Positions 8,162 to 17,245 of a stretch of DNA of 56,229 nucleotides are shown piece by piece. The first letter of the stretch is position 1, and every line of letters starts with the position of its first letter. The stretch comes from Deltaproteobacteria bacterium (lineage in GTDB: Bacteria; Myxococcota_A; Polyangia; Haliangiales; Haliangiaceae): the NCBI GenBank assembly GCA_025353585.1, contig JANXOM010000159.1, positions 1 through 56,229 of the forward strand, given 5' to 3'. A program made the position numbers and the translations under genes. The notes beneath the pieces were generated by a model, which made no database searches, had not been told where the DNA came from, and saw only the letters and a list, made by a program, of their open reading frames with translations.

Positions 8162-9322
8162 TCAGTCCTCTCCCGCGCCGCCGCCGCCGGCCTTGTCCGC
8201 TTCGGCCTTGAGCAGGAAGGCGCCTCCGACGACGACGTCCTCGCCGGCCCGGAGGCCGGACATCACCTCGACGCCGCCGCCGAGGTCACGCCCCCGTCCG
8301 ATCGGGCGCACCGCGAACTGGCCGACCCCCGCCGGCACGAACACCGCCCAGCCGCCGCCGATCCGCTGGACGGCCGCGGTCGGCACGCACAGCGCCTGAT
8401 CGGCCGCGTCGCCGAGAGGAACGGACACGCTCGCCGTCATCCCCGGGCGCAGGACGCCGTCGGCGTTGTCGACATCGAAGCGAATCGCGATCGTGCGCGA
8501 GGTGGGATCGACCTCGCGACCGATCCACTGGATGCGGGCCTCGCGCGTCTTGCCCGGCAGCGCGGCGAAGCTGGCGGTCGCCGTGCCGGCGCTCGGGACG
8601 CGGACGGCGTCGCGTTCGAACACGTGCGCCACGAGCCAGAGCGTGGAGAGGTCGCCCACCTTGAACAAGGTCTTGCTGGGCTCGACGAGCTGGCCGACCA
8701 CGAGATCGCGGTCGATGACGGTGCCCGCCACCGGGGAGCGGAGCACGATGCCGGTGTCGCCGTCCGCCGCGCCGTACTTGCGGAGCGCGGATGTCGCGAC
8801 CTTGTAGGCGGCCTCGGCTTCGGTCGCGGCGGCGTCGGCCTCGATCCGCTCGCGGTCGGGGACCAGGTGATCGGCGGCGAGGCCGCGCTTGCGCTCGGCG
8901 GCCTGGGTGGCGACGCCGAGGTGAGCGCGGGCCGCGTCCGCCTCCGCGCGCGCCTGGCCGAGGTCGGGGCTGCGCAGCTCGGCGAGCGCCTGGCCGATCG
9001 CGACGACGTCCCCCGGCTTCGCGAGGACCTTCGCGACCCGCGCGGCGACGGGCGTCGCGACCTCGGCATAGGCGTCCTCGTTCACGTGGACCTCGCCGAC
9101 CGCGGACACGCGCTCGCCCGCGGCGTGCAAGGTCACCTTGTCGATGGTGACGCGGAGATCGCGCAGCATCTCGGGCTCGATACGGACGAGCGAGACGCCG
9201 GCGCTCGAGCCGCTGCCGGACGCGAGCTCGACGGCCTCGGGGGCGGCGTGGTCGTGATCCAGGTCGGCTCCGCCGCGGCACGCGGTCGCCCCCAGGAACA
9301 CCAGCGCGAGGTGCCGCCTCAT
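8162..9322 (-). CDS. czcB: RND efflux periplasmic adaptor (CzcB/CusB, HlyD family)
   Basis: Membrane-fusion protein linking the RND pump to the outer-membrane channel. 386 residues. The N-terminus has a hydrophobic signal ending in ATAC, a possible but imperfect lipobox, then a short HDH-containing stretch. A split lipoyl domain (VATPVAARVAKVLAKPGDVV and LRSPVAGTVIDRDLVVGQ) flanks an Ala-rich coiled-coil hairpin. Beta-barrel and membrane-proximal domains follow, including IDVDNADGVLRPGMTASVSV. The start codon overlaps the upstream channel gene stop (ATGA), and the pump gene starts three bases after its stop, so all three products are likely made together. Confidence 0.92.
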   Translation of the reverse strand: MRRHLALVFLGATACRGGADLDHDHAAPEAVELASGSGSSAGVSLVRIEPEMLRDLRVTIDKVTLHAAGERVSAVGEVHVNEDAYAEVATPVAARVAKVLAKPGDVVAIGQALAELRSPDLGQARAEADAARAHLGVATQAAERKRGLAADHLVPDRERIEADAAATEAEAAYKVATSALRKYGAADGDTGIVLRSPVAGTVIDRDLVVGQLVEPSKTLFKVGDLSTLWLVAHVFERDAVRVPSAGTATASFAALPGKTREARIQWIGREVDPTSRTIAIRFDVDNADGVLRPGMTASVSVPLGDAADQALCVPTAAVQRIGGGWAVFVPAGVGQFAVRPIGRGRDLGGGVEVMSGLRAGEDVVVGGAFLLKAEADKAGGGGAGED

Positions 9323-10533
9323 TGCGCGACCCCGGCCTGGTAGCGGACGGCCGTGGCGGCGCGCGCGAGCGCGAGGAGGCGGTCCAGGTACTCGCGCCTC
9401 CCGTCGAGGATCTGCTGCCGCGCGACGAGGTACTCGCTGATGGCGAGCTGGCCGGCGTCGACGCTCTTGCCGAGCAGCTTCTCGCTGTCGTCGAGCGCGG
9501 GCAGGACGTCACGCTCGAGGAGGGCGACGGCATCGCGGGCGGCGGCGTACGCGGCGTGCGTCGCCCCCAGCTCGCCGAGCACGGCGCGGCGGGTGACGGC
9601 GGCCGTCGCCTCGGCGGCGCGGAGGTGAGCTGTCGCGATCGCGTGCTCGCCCTCACCGTGGCCCCAGGCGGGTAACGTCAGGCGCACGCCGCCGAGCACG
9701 ATGCTGTCGCCGTCTTCGCGCATGTACCCGAGCCAGACGCCGAGATCCGGCCGCGCGTTGGCCGTCGCGACCGCGTGCTCGGCGCTCGCGACGCGGCGGG
9801 CGGCGGCGAGCTCGCGGAGGTCGGCGCGCGTGCCGGCGGCAGTGACGAGCGCCTCCGGATCGGGCGCCGCGACGTGGAGGTCGCCGCGGAGGACGAACGT
9901 ATCGGCGGGGCCGGCGCCGATCCGCGCGGCGAGCTCGCCGAGCGCGGCGGACCGCGCGGAGGTCGCGGCGAGGGTGGCCGCGCGGGCCCGACCCGACGCC
10001 GCGCGCGCGAGGTTCGCGTCGAGGTCCGTCGCGTCGCCCGCGCGGCGCTTCCGATCCGCGAAGTCGGCGGCCCGGCGGGCGAGGTCCTCCGCGCTCGTCG
10101 CCAGCTCCAGCGCGCGGTCGGTATAGATCGCCTCGTAGAACGCCGTCGCGACCTCGCGATCGAGCTCGCGGAGCCCGACGTCGCCCAGCGCGCGCGTCCG
10201 GTCGAGCTCGGCGCGGGCCAGGGCGCGGCGCGGGCCCCGACGACCGGGATCGAGCGCCTGCGTGACGCGTGCTTCGACGTCGTACCGGCGCGGCGCCACG
10301 AAGCGTGGCCCGACGCCCGCTTCCACCTCGGGGTTCGACGTGAACAGGACGTCCGCGGCCACGATCGCGCCCTCGGCTTCTGCCAGCGCCCCGCCCGCCC
10401 GCGCCGCGCCGGGCGACAGCTGGTGGGCGCGGGCGAGGGCCCCCGGGAGGTCGAGCGCGAGCGGCTCCGCGAACGCGGAAGGAGCAAAACCGAGGAGCGC
10501 GGCAGCGAACGCCGCGCGAGACAGGAGTGGCAT
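9319..10533 (-). CDS. czcC: TolC-family outer-membrane efflux channel (CzcC-like)
   Basis: Outer-membrane channel of the tripartite metal pump. 404 residues: signal peptide (AFAAALLGFAPSAFA) followed by two structurally repeated OEP domains rich in Ala-heavy amphipathic helices. The family-typical opening LALDLPGALARAHQLSPGAARA is recognisable by position, as is the second-half LGGVRLTLPAWGHGEGE segment where the strands cross the membrane. Gene order channel-adaptor-pump is that of czcCBA. A 65-base gap separates it from the small Cys-rich gene upstream. Confidence 0.9.
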   Translation of the reverse strand: MPLLSRAAFAAALLGFAPSAFAEPLALDLPGALARAHQLSPGAARAGGALAEAEGAIVAADVLFTSNPEVEAGVGPRFVAPRRYDVEARVTQALDPGRRGPRRALARAELDRTRALGDVGLRELDREVATAFYEAIYTDRALELATSAEDLARRAADFADRKRRAGDATDLDANLARAASGRARAATLAATSARSAALGELAARIGAGPADTFVLRGDLHVAAPDPEALVTAAGTRADLRELAAARRVASAEHAVATANARPDLGVWLGYMREDGDSIVLGGVRLTLPAWGHGEGEHAIATAHLRAAEATAAVTRRAVLGELGATHAAYAAARDAVALLERDVLPALDDSEKLLGKSVDAGQLAISEYLVARQQILDGRREYLDRLLALARAATAVRYQAGVAQ

Positions 10534-10598
10534 GACAGACCTCCGCGCCGCAGAGCCCGCTCTGCGGCGTACGAATCACGGTCGAACCGAGGGTGGAC

Positions 10599-10895
10599 TC
10601 AGACCGTGAGCGACCGTGGCACGTGGAGGATCTCGCGCGGGTCGGGTGACAGACCGGACGGGGCGGGCACGGCGAAGACGAGGACGCGCGGCGCCGGCGC
10701 GAGGGGTGACGCCATGACCGCGACGGGCGCGGGGACGCTCGGCAGAGACGCGCTGGCGCACGCGCAGGTCGGGCACAGCGGCGGGCACTGCTTGCCGTCC
10801 GGGCAGTCCTCGCCGCACGTGTCGCCGAGGACGGGCATGCCGCTGGCCTGGCCGAACGCCAGGAGCAGGGCCAGCACCAGGAGGATCCGCGCCAC
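10599..10895 (-). CDS. Small secreted Cys-rich protein at the head of the efflux operon
   Basis: About 98 residues from a GTG at 10895. An open frame continues upstream to 10964, but that extension is Arg/Ala-rich and looks non-coding. A signal peptide (RILLVLALLLAFGQASG) precedes a compact cluster of six cysteines in 18 residues (CGEDCPDGKQC then PPLCPTCAC). A Pro/Ala/Val-rich tail with no Cys follows. It is co-directional with and 65 bases ahead of the channel gene, so it could be a periplasmic metal-binding or metal-sensing peptide for the pump. The role is inference from position and Cys spacing; I know no named family. It may also be exported and unrelated. Confidence 0.6.
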   Translation of the reverse strand: MARILLVLALLLAFGQASGMPVLGDTCGEDCPDGKQCPPLCPTCACASASLPSVPAPVAVMASPLAPAPRVLVFAVPAPSGLSPDPREILHVPRSLTV

Positions 10896-11012
10896 GACCC
10901 GTGCACGGTAGCACGCGGATCGCGCGCGCCTCGCGGGCCCACGGCGGGCGAGCGCGGCTGCCATCCAGTCACCATCCGCCCCGACCCGCCGGCGCGGGCG
11001 CGAGTGACATCA

Positions 11013-11041
11013 GGCGCTTGGCCTCGCCGGGGCGCTTGGCC
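11013..11041 (+). repeat. Two 11-bp direct repeats upstream of gspD
   Basis: GGCGCTTGGCC occurs at 11013-11023 and 11031-11041, an 18-base period, ending 24 bases before the gspD start. The spacing and position would suit a regulator site, but no regulator is indicated. Confidence 0.45.
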
Positions 11042-11065
11042 CGAGGCTTGTTAAGGGTCCTCCTC

Positions 11066-13342
11066 ATGTCGCCGGCTCGCATCGCTCCGCTCCCTCTCCT
11101 CGTGGCCGTGCTGCTCTCGCCGGGGCTCGCCGCCGCCGATCGCCGCGGCGACCACAGCGAGCTTCCGGACGCGACCACGCCCGTCGAGGACGCGGTGCTC
11201 TACAGCTGCAATCGGCGCGACGGCTCGGTCCCGATCGCCGTCACGTTCAAGCCGGAGACCGAGCTGCGCGACCTCGTGACCTGGGTGATGGGCTTCACCT
11301 GCAAGAACTTCACGTTCGATCCGCGCATCGTCTCGACGGGGCGCAAGGTCACCGTGATCGTCCCGAACAAGATGACGGCGGTGGAGGCGTACCGCGTGTT
11401 CCTCGGCGCGCTCGCCACGGTGGGGCTGACGGTCGTGCCCGACGGCAACATGATGCTCGTCGTCGAGGCGGCGACCGCCAAGCGCGCGTCGGTCCCGCTG
11501 TACAAGAGCGGCGTCCCCGACGGCGGCGAGCAGGTCGTGCGCTACGTCTTGCGCCCGCAGTACGCGCAGGGTGACACGCTCTTGACCGCGTTCACGGCGC
11601 TCAAGTCCGACATCGGAGACGTCCAGCTCGTCGGCTCGCTTCTCCTCATGACGGACTACGCGAGCCACATCCGCGACATGATGGCGATCGCGAAGCTCGT
11701 CGACGTCGCGGGCGGGAGCGATGGCATCTACACGATCCCCGTGGTCCACGCCGACGCGACGAAGCTCGCGACGGAGATCGGCGGGATGCTCGGCATCGCG
11801 ACGGCGGCGGGCGGGCGCGCGCCCGCGCCCGTGGTGAAGGGTGCGCCGGGGGCGGCCGCGACGAGCGAGGCCGATCAGCGGGCGGCGGCGGCGGTGCCGT
11901 CGAAGCTCCTCGTCGACGAGCGCACGAACTCGCTCGTGATGGCGGCGAGCCCGGCGGGGTACGCGCGCGTGAAGGCGCTCGTGGATCGCCTCGACATCGC
12001 GCTCGACATCGACGGAGGCGCGTCGATCCACGTGCTGCGGCTCAGCAGCGCCGTCGCCGAGGACCTGGCGAAGACGCTGAACGACACGATCCAGGGCGCG
12101 AAGAAGCCGGGGCCGACCACGGCCGGGGCGGCGGGACCGCCGGTCAGCGTCGCCGATCCGGCGAGCGGCTCGGTCGCGCTCGAGGGCCAGGTGCACGTCA
12201 CGAGCGACAAGCTGACGAACTCGGTCATCGTGATGTCGAGCGGGCGTGACTTCCTGGCGATCCGCGAGGTCGTGCGGCAGCTCGATCAGCCGCGGCGGCA
12301 GGTCTACATCGAGACGGAGATCCTCGAGATCGACATGACGAAGGATCTCGAGGCCGGCGCGAGCTCGTCCGGCGCGCTCCCGACGGGCAACGGCACCTCG
12401 TTCGCCGTCGGCGGCGTGCAGACCGGCACGCTCTCGACGGTGACCACCACGAGCATCGCGACGTCGCTCGCGACCGCGACGGGCCTCGTCGGCGCGCTGG
12501 TCGGCTCGCCGATCTCCGCTTCGACGTCGCTGCTCGGGCAGAGCATCCCGTCGTACGCGGTGCTGTTCCAGGCGCTCATGACGAACGGGAACTCGAACAC
12601 GAAGAAGACCCCGTCCTTCATCGGGCTCGATAACCAGAAGATCCACTGGTCGTCCGGCATCGACGTCCCGTACAAGAAGGGCGTCTTGCCGTCGCTCGCG
12701 GGCACGACGACCGCGACGGCGCTCACGACGAACATCGACCGCGAGAAGCTCGAGCTCGTCCTCGACATCACGCCCCACATCTCGACCGACGACAACGTGC
12801 TGCTCGAGATCAAGCACAGCTCGAAGGACCTCGGCCCCGACCAGGCCGACCTCGGGCCGACCTGGACGACGCAGGAGTTCGAGTCGAGCCTCGTCGTGCA
12901 CGACCAGCAGACGGTGGTGCTCGAGGGGCTCGTGCAGGAGCGCGACAGCGTCACGCAGACCAAGGTGCCCGTCCTCGGCGACATCCCGCTCGTGGGGTAC
13001 CTGTTCAAGTACTCGAGCAAGATCAAGAAGAAGTCCAACCTGTTGATCGTGCTGACGCCGTACATCATCAAGGATCAGTCCGATATCCGTGCGATCACGG
13101 AGCGGAAGATGCGCGAGCACGACGACTTCATCCGCTCGGTCGCGACGCTCGACCACATGACGTACGTCCCGCACATGAACTACAAGCGGAAGCGGGGGCT
13201 GGTCGAGGAGATCAACCGCGCCGTGACGTCGGTCGAGGAGGACACGGCGGCGCGCAACGCCATCGTGCACGCGCGGCCGATGGAGAGCGGGCCGCTGCAA
13301 TACGGGCCGCCGCCGGAGGAGGGTGCGTCGGAGGCGCGATGA
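11066..13342 (+). CDS. gspD: Type II secretion system secretin GspD
   Basis: Outer-membrane multimeric channel of type II secretion. I start at ATG 11066 because the signal peptide (MSPARIAPLPLLVAVLLSPG, cut near AAA) begins there; the open frame further upstream has no signal-like start. 758 residues. The N0 domain begins near IAVTFKPETELRDLV. N1-N3 KH-like repeats follow, with INTERNAL linkers rich in Gly/Ala/Pro near residues 250-275 and 345-370. The secretin domain carries VPVLGDIPLVGYLFK and ends in LLIVLTPYII. A Glu/Arg-rich tail of about 90 residues follows. No other gsp genes are next to it, so the rest of the apparatus must be elsewhere. Confidence 0.93.
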   Translation: MSPARIAPLPLLVAVLLSPGLAAADRRGDHSELPDATTPVEDAVLYSCNRRDGSVPIAVTFKPETELRDLVTWVMGFTCKNFTFDPRIVSTGRKVTVIVPNKMTAVEAYRVFLGALATVGLTVVPDGNMMLVVEAATAKRASVPLYKSGVPDGGEQVVRYVLRPQYAQGDTLLTAFTALKSDIGDVQLVGSLLLMTDYASHIRDMMAIAKLVDVAGGSDGIYTIPVVHADATKLATEIGGMLGIATAAGGRAPAPVVKGAPGAAATSEADQRAAAAVPSKLLVDERTNSLVMAASPAGYARVKALVDRLDIALDIDGGASIHVLRLSSAVAEDLAKTLNDTIQGAKKPGPTTAGAAGPPVSVADPASGSVALEGQVHVTSDKLTNSVIVMSSGRDFLAIREVVRQLDQPRRQVYIETEILEIDMTKDLEAGASSSGALPTGNGTSFAVGGVQTGTLSTVTTTSIATSLATATGLVGALVGSPISASTSLLGQSIPSYAVLFQALMTNGNSNTKKTPSFIGLDNQKIHWSSGIDVPYKKGVLPSLAGTTTATALTTNIDREKLELVLDITPHISTDDNVLLEIKHSSKDLGPDQADLGPTWTTQEFESSLVVHDQQTVVLEGLVQERDSVTQTKVPVLGDIPLVGYLFKYSSKIKKKSNLLIVLTPYIIKDQSDIRAITERKMREHDDFIRSVATLDHMTYVPHMNYKRKRGLVEEINRAVTSVEEDTAARNAIVHARPMESGPLQYGPPPEEGASEAR

Positions 13343-13351
13343 GGCCACGAG

Positions 13352-13993
13352 TCAACGAGCGCGCCGAAACGTCAGGTTGAATCGAGCGGCTCCCGCGAGC
13401 TCGTGCACCCCGTCGGCGAGCGGCGCGACGCCGTGAAACGCCAGGCGCGCGGGGCCGCCCCAGACGACGACGTCGCCGCTCGCGAGCCGGATCTTCGTCG
13501 GGCGCTCCCCCCGCGCGGCGCCGCCCCACAGGAACGTCGCGGGCAGGCCCAGCGAGACGGACACGATCGGCGCCGTGAAGTCCGCCTCGTTGCGATCCTG
13601 GTGCAGCGACATTCGCGCGCCCGGCGCATATCGATTGATCAGGCACGCATCTGGCGCGAACCACTCGAACCCCGCTGCCGCCGCCGCGCGCGCCGCGAGG
13701 TCCGCGAACACCGGCGGCATCACCGGCCACGGGCGCCCGCTCACCGGATCGGTCGCCGTGTACCGGTACCCGCGGCGATCCGTCGTCCAGCCGAGCGCCC
13801 CGCAGTTCGTCATCGCGACCGACATCGCGTACCCGCCGGGCGTGGCCATGTGCCGGAGCGGCGCCGCCGCCACGATCTCCGCGATGGCTCCGAGCAGCGG
13901 GCTCACCTCCGCGCGCGCGAACTGCGCGAGCCGCACCGCGCCCGGCCCGAGCGCCTGCACCCGCTCGACCTCGCCGAACAGCTCAGCTCGCAT
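13352..13993 (-). CDS. alkB: AlkB, 2-oxoglutarate/Fe(II) DNA dealkylase
   Basis: Oxidatively removes methyl groups from 1-methyladenine and 3-methylcytosine in DNA and RNA. 213 residues, close to E. coli AlkB (216). The iron ligands fall at H131, D133 and H187, and the 2-oxoglutarate-binding arginines at R204 and R210, the same numbers as in the E. coli protein. The nucleotide-recognition lid contains the MTNCGALGW and RGYRY motifs. The start lies 11 bases inside the end of a decayed oxygenase fragment and downstream of ada on the same strand, fitting the adaptive-response pairing. It converges on gspD with nine bases between the stops. Confidence 0.95.
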   Translation of the reverse strand: MRAELFGEVERVQALGPGAVRLAQFARAEVSPLLGAIAEIVAAAPLRHMATPGGYAMSVAMTNCGALGWTTDRRGYRYTATDPVSGRPWPVMPPVFADLAARAAAAAGFEWFAPDACLINRYAPGARMSLHQDRNEADFTAPIVSVSLGLPATFLWGGAARGERPTKIRLASGDVVVWGGPARLAFHGVAPLADGVHELAGAARFNLTFRRAR

Positions 13994-14125
13994 CGTGAAA
14001 GATCACCCCGAGCGTGTGCCGCTGCCCGGCGCGCCGCGCGCGGACGCCATGGCGCATGGTCACCCGATACTCGCCCCGCCCGCCGATGCAGAGCCGGGTC
14101 GCGGTCGTGCCCCTGGCGAAGGGCG
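13983..14125 (-). pseudogene. Remnant of a second 2OG-Fe(II) oxygenase C-terminus
   Basis: Between the ada stop and the alkB start, the minus strand encodes an in-frame 46-residue tail ending GQRHTLGVIFHDAS. This matches the final strands of prolyl-4-hydroxylase-type oxygenases (pattern HRVTP...RxGxRHTLGVIFHD). The position where the second iron-binding His is expected reads EYRVT, a Tyr. There is no start codon or N-terminal domain; upstream the frame runs into ada on a different frame. I read it as a gene fragment left after a deletion that joined it to ada. Homology is judged by eye only. Confidence 0.45.
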
Positions 14126-15229
14126 TCAACAGCGCTCCCGCGCGAGCAGGCGGCGCTTGCGGTCCACGCCCCACCGGTAGCCCGAGAGCGAGCCGTCGTG
14201 ACGCACCACGCGGTGACACGGGATCGCGACCGCGAGCTTGTTCGCCGCCAGGGCGCTGGCGACGGCGCGCACCGACTTCGGCGACCCGATCCGCGCCGCG
14301 AGGCTCGTGTACGACTCGGTCGTGCCGGCCGGGACGTCGCGCAGCGCCTGCCACACGCGCTGCTGGAACGCGGTCCCGCGGACGTCGAGCGGGAGCTCCA
14401 GCGCGCGGCGCGGCGACTCGACAAATCCGATGACGCGCGCGACCAGGCGCTCGTAGTTCGCGTCGCCGCCGACGAGCTCTGCGTTGGCGAACTGGTCTTG
14501 CAGCTCGCGGACGAGAGCGTCCGGGTCATCGCCGAGCGAGATCGCCGCGACGCCCTTCGCGCTCGACGCCACGAGGATCGCCCCGAGCGAGCACTCGCCG
14601 ACCGCGAACGTCAGCCGCTCCTCGGCGCCGCGCGCGCGGTAGCGCGTCGGGGTCATTCCCAGCATGCCCGTCGCGCCCTCGTAGAACCGGCTGCTGGAGG
14701 AGAACCCGGCGGCGTAGATGGCCTCGGTGACCGACGCCGCCGAGCCGAGACCCTCGCGCACGCGCGCCGCGCGGTGGGCCGCGGCGTACGCCCGGGGCGT
14801 CAAGCCCGTCGTCTTCTTGAACAGGCGATGGAAGTAGTACGGGCTCAGGTCGACGGCGTCCGCCATCACGGCGAGCGCCGGCGCCTCGTCGGCCTCCTCG
14901 ATGAGCCGGCACGCCTTCGTGATCAGCGCGGCGTTCTCGGCGTCGACCGAGAGCCCGTCGGGGTTGCAGCGCCGACACGCGCGGAACCCGGCTGCCTGCG
15001 CCGCGCCGACGCTGGCGTGGAACGCCACGTTTTTCGGGTTCGCCGCGCGCGACGGGCATGACGGGCGGCAGTACACGCCGCTCGTCGCCACCGAGTACCA
15101 GAACTGGCCGTCGACGGCCTTGTCGCGCGCGACGACGCGTGGCCAGCGGGGATCGCGGAGGGTGGCCGCGCCGTCGCGGCGAGCGGGCCGCGCCGCGCGG
15201 GCGGACAGCGTCTTGGAACGGGAGCGCAT
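14126..15229 (-). CDS. ada: Ada, bifunctional methyltransferase and transcriptional activator
   Basis: Repairs methylphosphotriesters and O6-methylguanine by self-methylation, and once methylated activates the alkylation response. From ATG 15229 the product is 367 aa; an open frame reaches 15298 but is Arg-rich and unlikely. Zinc/methyl-acceptor cysteines C54, C58, C85 and C88 keep the exact E. coli spacing (38, 42, 69, 72). An AraC-type helix-turn-helix ([20 protein letters not shown]) follows, then the transferase domain with active-site PCHRVVR, Cys near 338. It lies upstream of alkB on the same strand, with a remnant gene in between. Confidence 0.95.
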   Translation of the reverse strand: MRSRSKTLSARAARPARRDGAATLRDPRWPRVVARDKAVDGQFWYSVATSGVYCRPSCPSRAANPKNVAFHASVGAAQAAGFRACRRCNPDGLSVDAENAALITKACRLIEEADEAPALAVMADAVDLSPYYFHRLFKKTTGLTPRAYAAAHRAARVREGLGSAASVTEAIYAAGFSSSSRFYEGATGMLGMTPTRYRARGAEERLTFAVGECSLGAILVASSAKGVAAISLGDDPDALVRELQDQFANAELVGGDANYERLVARVIGFVESPRRALELPLDVRGTAFQQRVWQALRDVPAGTTESYTSLAARIGSPKSVRAVASALAANKLAVAIPCHRVVRHDGSLSGYRWGVDRKRRLLARERC

Positions 15230-15316
15230 GCTCTTGTTGTGACGCCTCGGGTGGCCCGGCGCGCTCCGGGTCTTGCGGTCAAATCGGCCGCGGGGCAAGC
15301 GCGCGCCGCCCGACCG

Positions 15317-16543
15317 CTACGGGCAGCTCGCGTTCTCGCCGAGGCAGTAGCCGGCGGCGTCGCACTGCCAGCCCTGGGTGCAGAGGCCGGCCGTGTAGTT
15401 GTAGTCGGCGCACAGGAACTCGCAGGTCGCGTCGGAGCCCGAACCGGACCCGCTGCCGCTGCCGGGATCGCTGCCGCTGCCGGTATCGCTGCCGTTGCCG
15501 TCGAGCGTGGGCGCGTCCGTCACGTACGCGGTGCCGTACTCCTCGATGTACCTCTCGGCGATGTAGCCGTAGCCCGCGCCGTTCGGGTTCGTGACGCCAA
15601 AGATGTTCGTGCCCCAGCTGTTCTTGAAGATGTAGAAGCCCTTCTGCATCACCGGCTTGCCATCCGCGCCGACGAGCGGAGCGCCCTGCGCGTCGACCGC
15701 CTGGATCTCCATGTCGTCGTCCCAGCCGACGACGAGGATGCCGTGGCCGGCGCGCTGCTTGTGGCTCTCGATGACGTCGGCGCCGTTCGGGTAGCGCACG
15801 ATGCCCTTCGTCATCTCCGCGCGGTCGATCGGCAGCGTCGACGCGCCGTGGTTCCACGCCTGGTAGAAGAAGTCGATGCCGACGCCGACCGGCGTCTTCT
15901 CCGTCGTGATGTGCGCCTTGATGTCCGTCGTGTTGATGAACTTGCCGGCGGGCAGGAAGTACTTCGTCGCCGCCTTCGCCGCGTCCGACGGATCGCCCTG
16001 CGTCCAGCACTTGCTCGGCAGCGCCTGCGTCTCGCTGCCATCGGGCACGCACTGCGCGTCGTTCGCCGCGGTCCACTGGGACCCGTTGTAGGGGTCGAGC
16101 TCCGACGTGACGATGCCGAACTCGTGGATCGCCGCGATGTTGTCGCTGATGTTCGAGCCCTCGGAGTCGGGCAGGCTCATCAGCTGGTCTTTGACCGCCC
16201 ACTGCAGGTACTGCTCGGAGAAGTCCGGGTTCGCCATCCCGGCCTTGATGTAGAGGGCCTCCATGAGCGCGGTCGTCGTGAAGATCGTGCACACGCCGCG
16301 GCGGTGCTGGTCCTTGACCGGCGACTGCCGCGCGACGAGCTCGGTCGACTTCGCCGGGTACGCCGCGTCGGCCTTGCCGATGTCGGGCAGCGAGCCGTTC
16401 GTCGGGGCGCCGCGGAACAGGTGGTCGTAGACCGCGAGGGGCGGGGAGAACGGTTCGCCGTCATCCGCGCTCGTGCCGCAGGCCGTGAGGCCCGCGGTGG
16501 CACCGAGGACCGCGGAGACGAGCCAGAGCGTGCGGAGCTGCAT
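15317..16543 (-). CDS. Papain-like (C1) cysteine peptidase lipoprotein
   Basis: 408 residues from ATG 16543; this start places a lipobox (GLTAC, Cys22) at the right distance. The C1 fold is supported by the oxyanion Gln79 and nucleophile Cys85 six residues later (KDQHRRGVC), the catalytic His in [11 protein letters not shown] and the Asn in FKNSWG. A Gly/Ser/Asp-rich repeat linker leads to a C-terminal module of about 35 residues with six cysteines. That module resembles small disulfide-rich domains on secreted myxobacterial enzymes. It is probably anchored at the cell surface and acts on external or envelope protein. I see no separate propeptide inhibitor sequence. Confidence 0.88.
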   Translation of the reverse strand: MQLRTLWLVSAVLGATAGLTACGTSADDGEPFSPPLAVYDHLFRGAPTNGSLPDIGKADAAYPAKSTELVARQSPVKDQHRRGVCTIFTTTALMEALYIKAGMANPDFSEQYLQWAVKDQLMSLPDSEGSNISDNIAAIHEFGIVTSELDPYNGSQWTAANDAQCVPDGSETQALPSKCWTQGDPSDAAKAATKYFLPAGKFINTTDIKAHITTEKTPVGVGIDFFYQAWNHGASTLPIDRAEMTKGIVRYPNGADVIESHKQRAGHGILVVGWDDDMEIQAVDAQGAPLVGADGKPVMQKGFYIFKNSWGTNIFGVTNPNGAGYGYIAERYIEEYGTAYVTDAPTLDGNGSDTGSGSDPGSGSGSGSGSDATCEFLCADYNYTAGLCTQGWQCDAAGYCLGENASCP

Positions 16544-16619
16544 CGCTGCGCATCGAGAGCACGAACCGTTCCGCCTCAACTAGCCGAGATCGCGGGGCAG
16601 ATCGCCCGGCGGATCGCCG

Positions 16620-16644
16620 GAGTAGCCATCCGCGCTGGCTACTC
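16620..16644. terminator. Hairpin between the C1 peptidase gene and the hydroxylase operon
   Basis: A perfect 8-bp stem, GAGTAGCC and GGCTACTC, with a nine-base loop. It lies 17 bases past the cytochrome stop on the minus strand. No U-tract follows, so it may be a transcript-end or processing hairpin rather than a classic intrinsic terminator. Confidence 0.45.
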
Positions 16645-16660
16645 GACTAGCTGCACACAG

Positions 16661-17245
16661 CTATGGGCACGCGCCGCCGCCGTCGACCCACGTCTTGAAC
16701 AGCGCCGCGAACTGGTCGTGCGAGATCGGCGGCAGCGTGCGCGTGCCGCCCGGCGCCCAGCCCCACAGGACGATCGGATCCGACGTCGCGTGATCGAGCA
16801 GCTGGGCGAGCGACTTGCCGTGGTTGCGCGCGGGATCCTTCATCTGCTCGCAGATCTCGGTCGCCGTCTTGCCCTGGAACACCATCGGCATGTCCGCCGG
16901 CGGCAAGCCCCAGCTCGGCGCGCCTGGCGGCCCGCCCGGCACGCCGACCGCCTCGGAGTTCCGCGTCTGGTGACACGTGCTGCACGGCACGCCCGCCGCG
17001 ACGGTCCGGCGCGAGATGTTCTGCGCGTGCGGATGGCCGTCGTCGCCCTGCAGCGGCCGATCGCCGGCGGGGTGGCAGTTCACGCAGCGCGGCGACTTGA
17101 GCACGGTGACGACGGTGACGAACGCGCGCTGACCCGCGGCGATCGCACCGGCCGACGGAGCAGGCGCGGGCGGCGCGGCCGGCTTCGCGAGCGCCACGGC
17201 CGCCGTCAGCGCGCACGCCCCGAGGGCCCACACGAGCGGCTTCAC
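16661..17245 (-). CDS. Diheme c-type cytochrome, electron acceptor of the Mo hydroxylase
   Basis: 194 residues from GTG 17245, which overlaps the preceding stop as GTGA. A signal peptide ([17 protein letters not shown]) is followed by a Pro/Ala linker. Two heme-binding motifs, CVNCH and CSTCH, lie about 40 residues apart, with Met-containing segments downstream ([10 protein letters not shown]) that could supply axial ligands. Membrane- or periplasm-facing molybdenum hydroxylases of the isoquinoline oxidoreductase type commonly pass electrons to such a cytochrome encoded beside them. Partnership with the two upstream subunits follows from overlap and family knowledge. Confidence 0.88.
   Translation of the reverse strand: MKPLVWALGACALTAAVALAKPAAPPAPAPSAGAIAAGQRAFVTVVTVLKSPRCVNCHPAGDRPLQGDDGHPHAQNISRRTVAAGVPCSTCHQTRNSEAVGVPGGPPGAPSWGLPPADMPMVFQGKTATEICEQMKDPARNHGKSLAQLLDHATSDPIVLWGWAPGGTRTLPPISHDQFAALFKTWVDGGGACP

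Noticed and set aside
11013..11041. Possible sigma-54 site before gspD
   Set aside because: GG-N10-GC spacing can be found, but the TT before GC is missing and flanks do not fit.
16620..16644. Classic rho-independent terminator
   Set aside because: The 8-bp stem is perfect but there is no T run on either strand, so I keep it only as a low-confidence hairpin.
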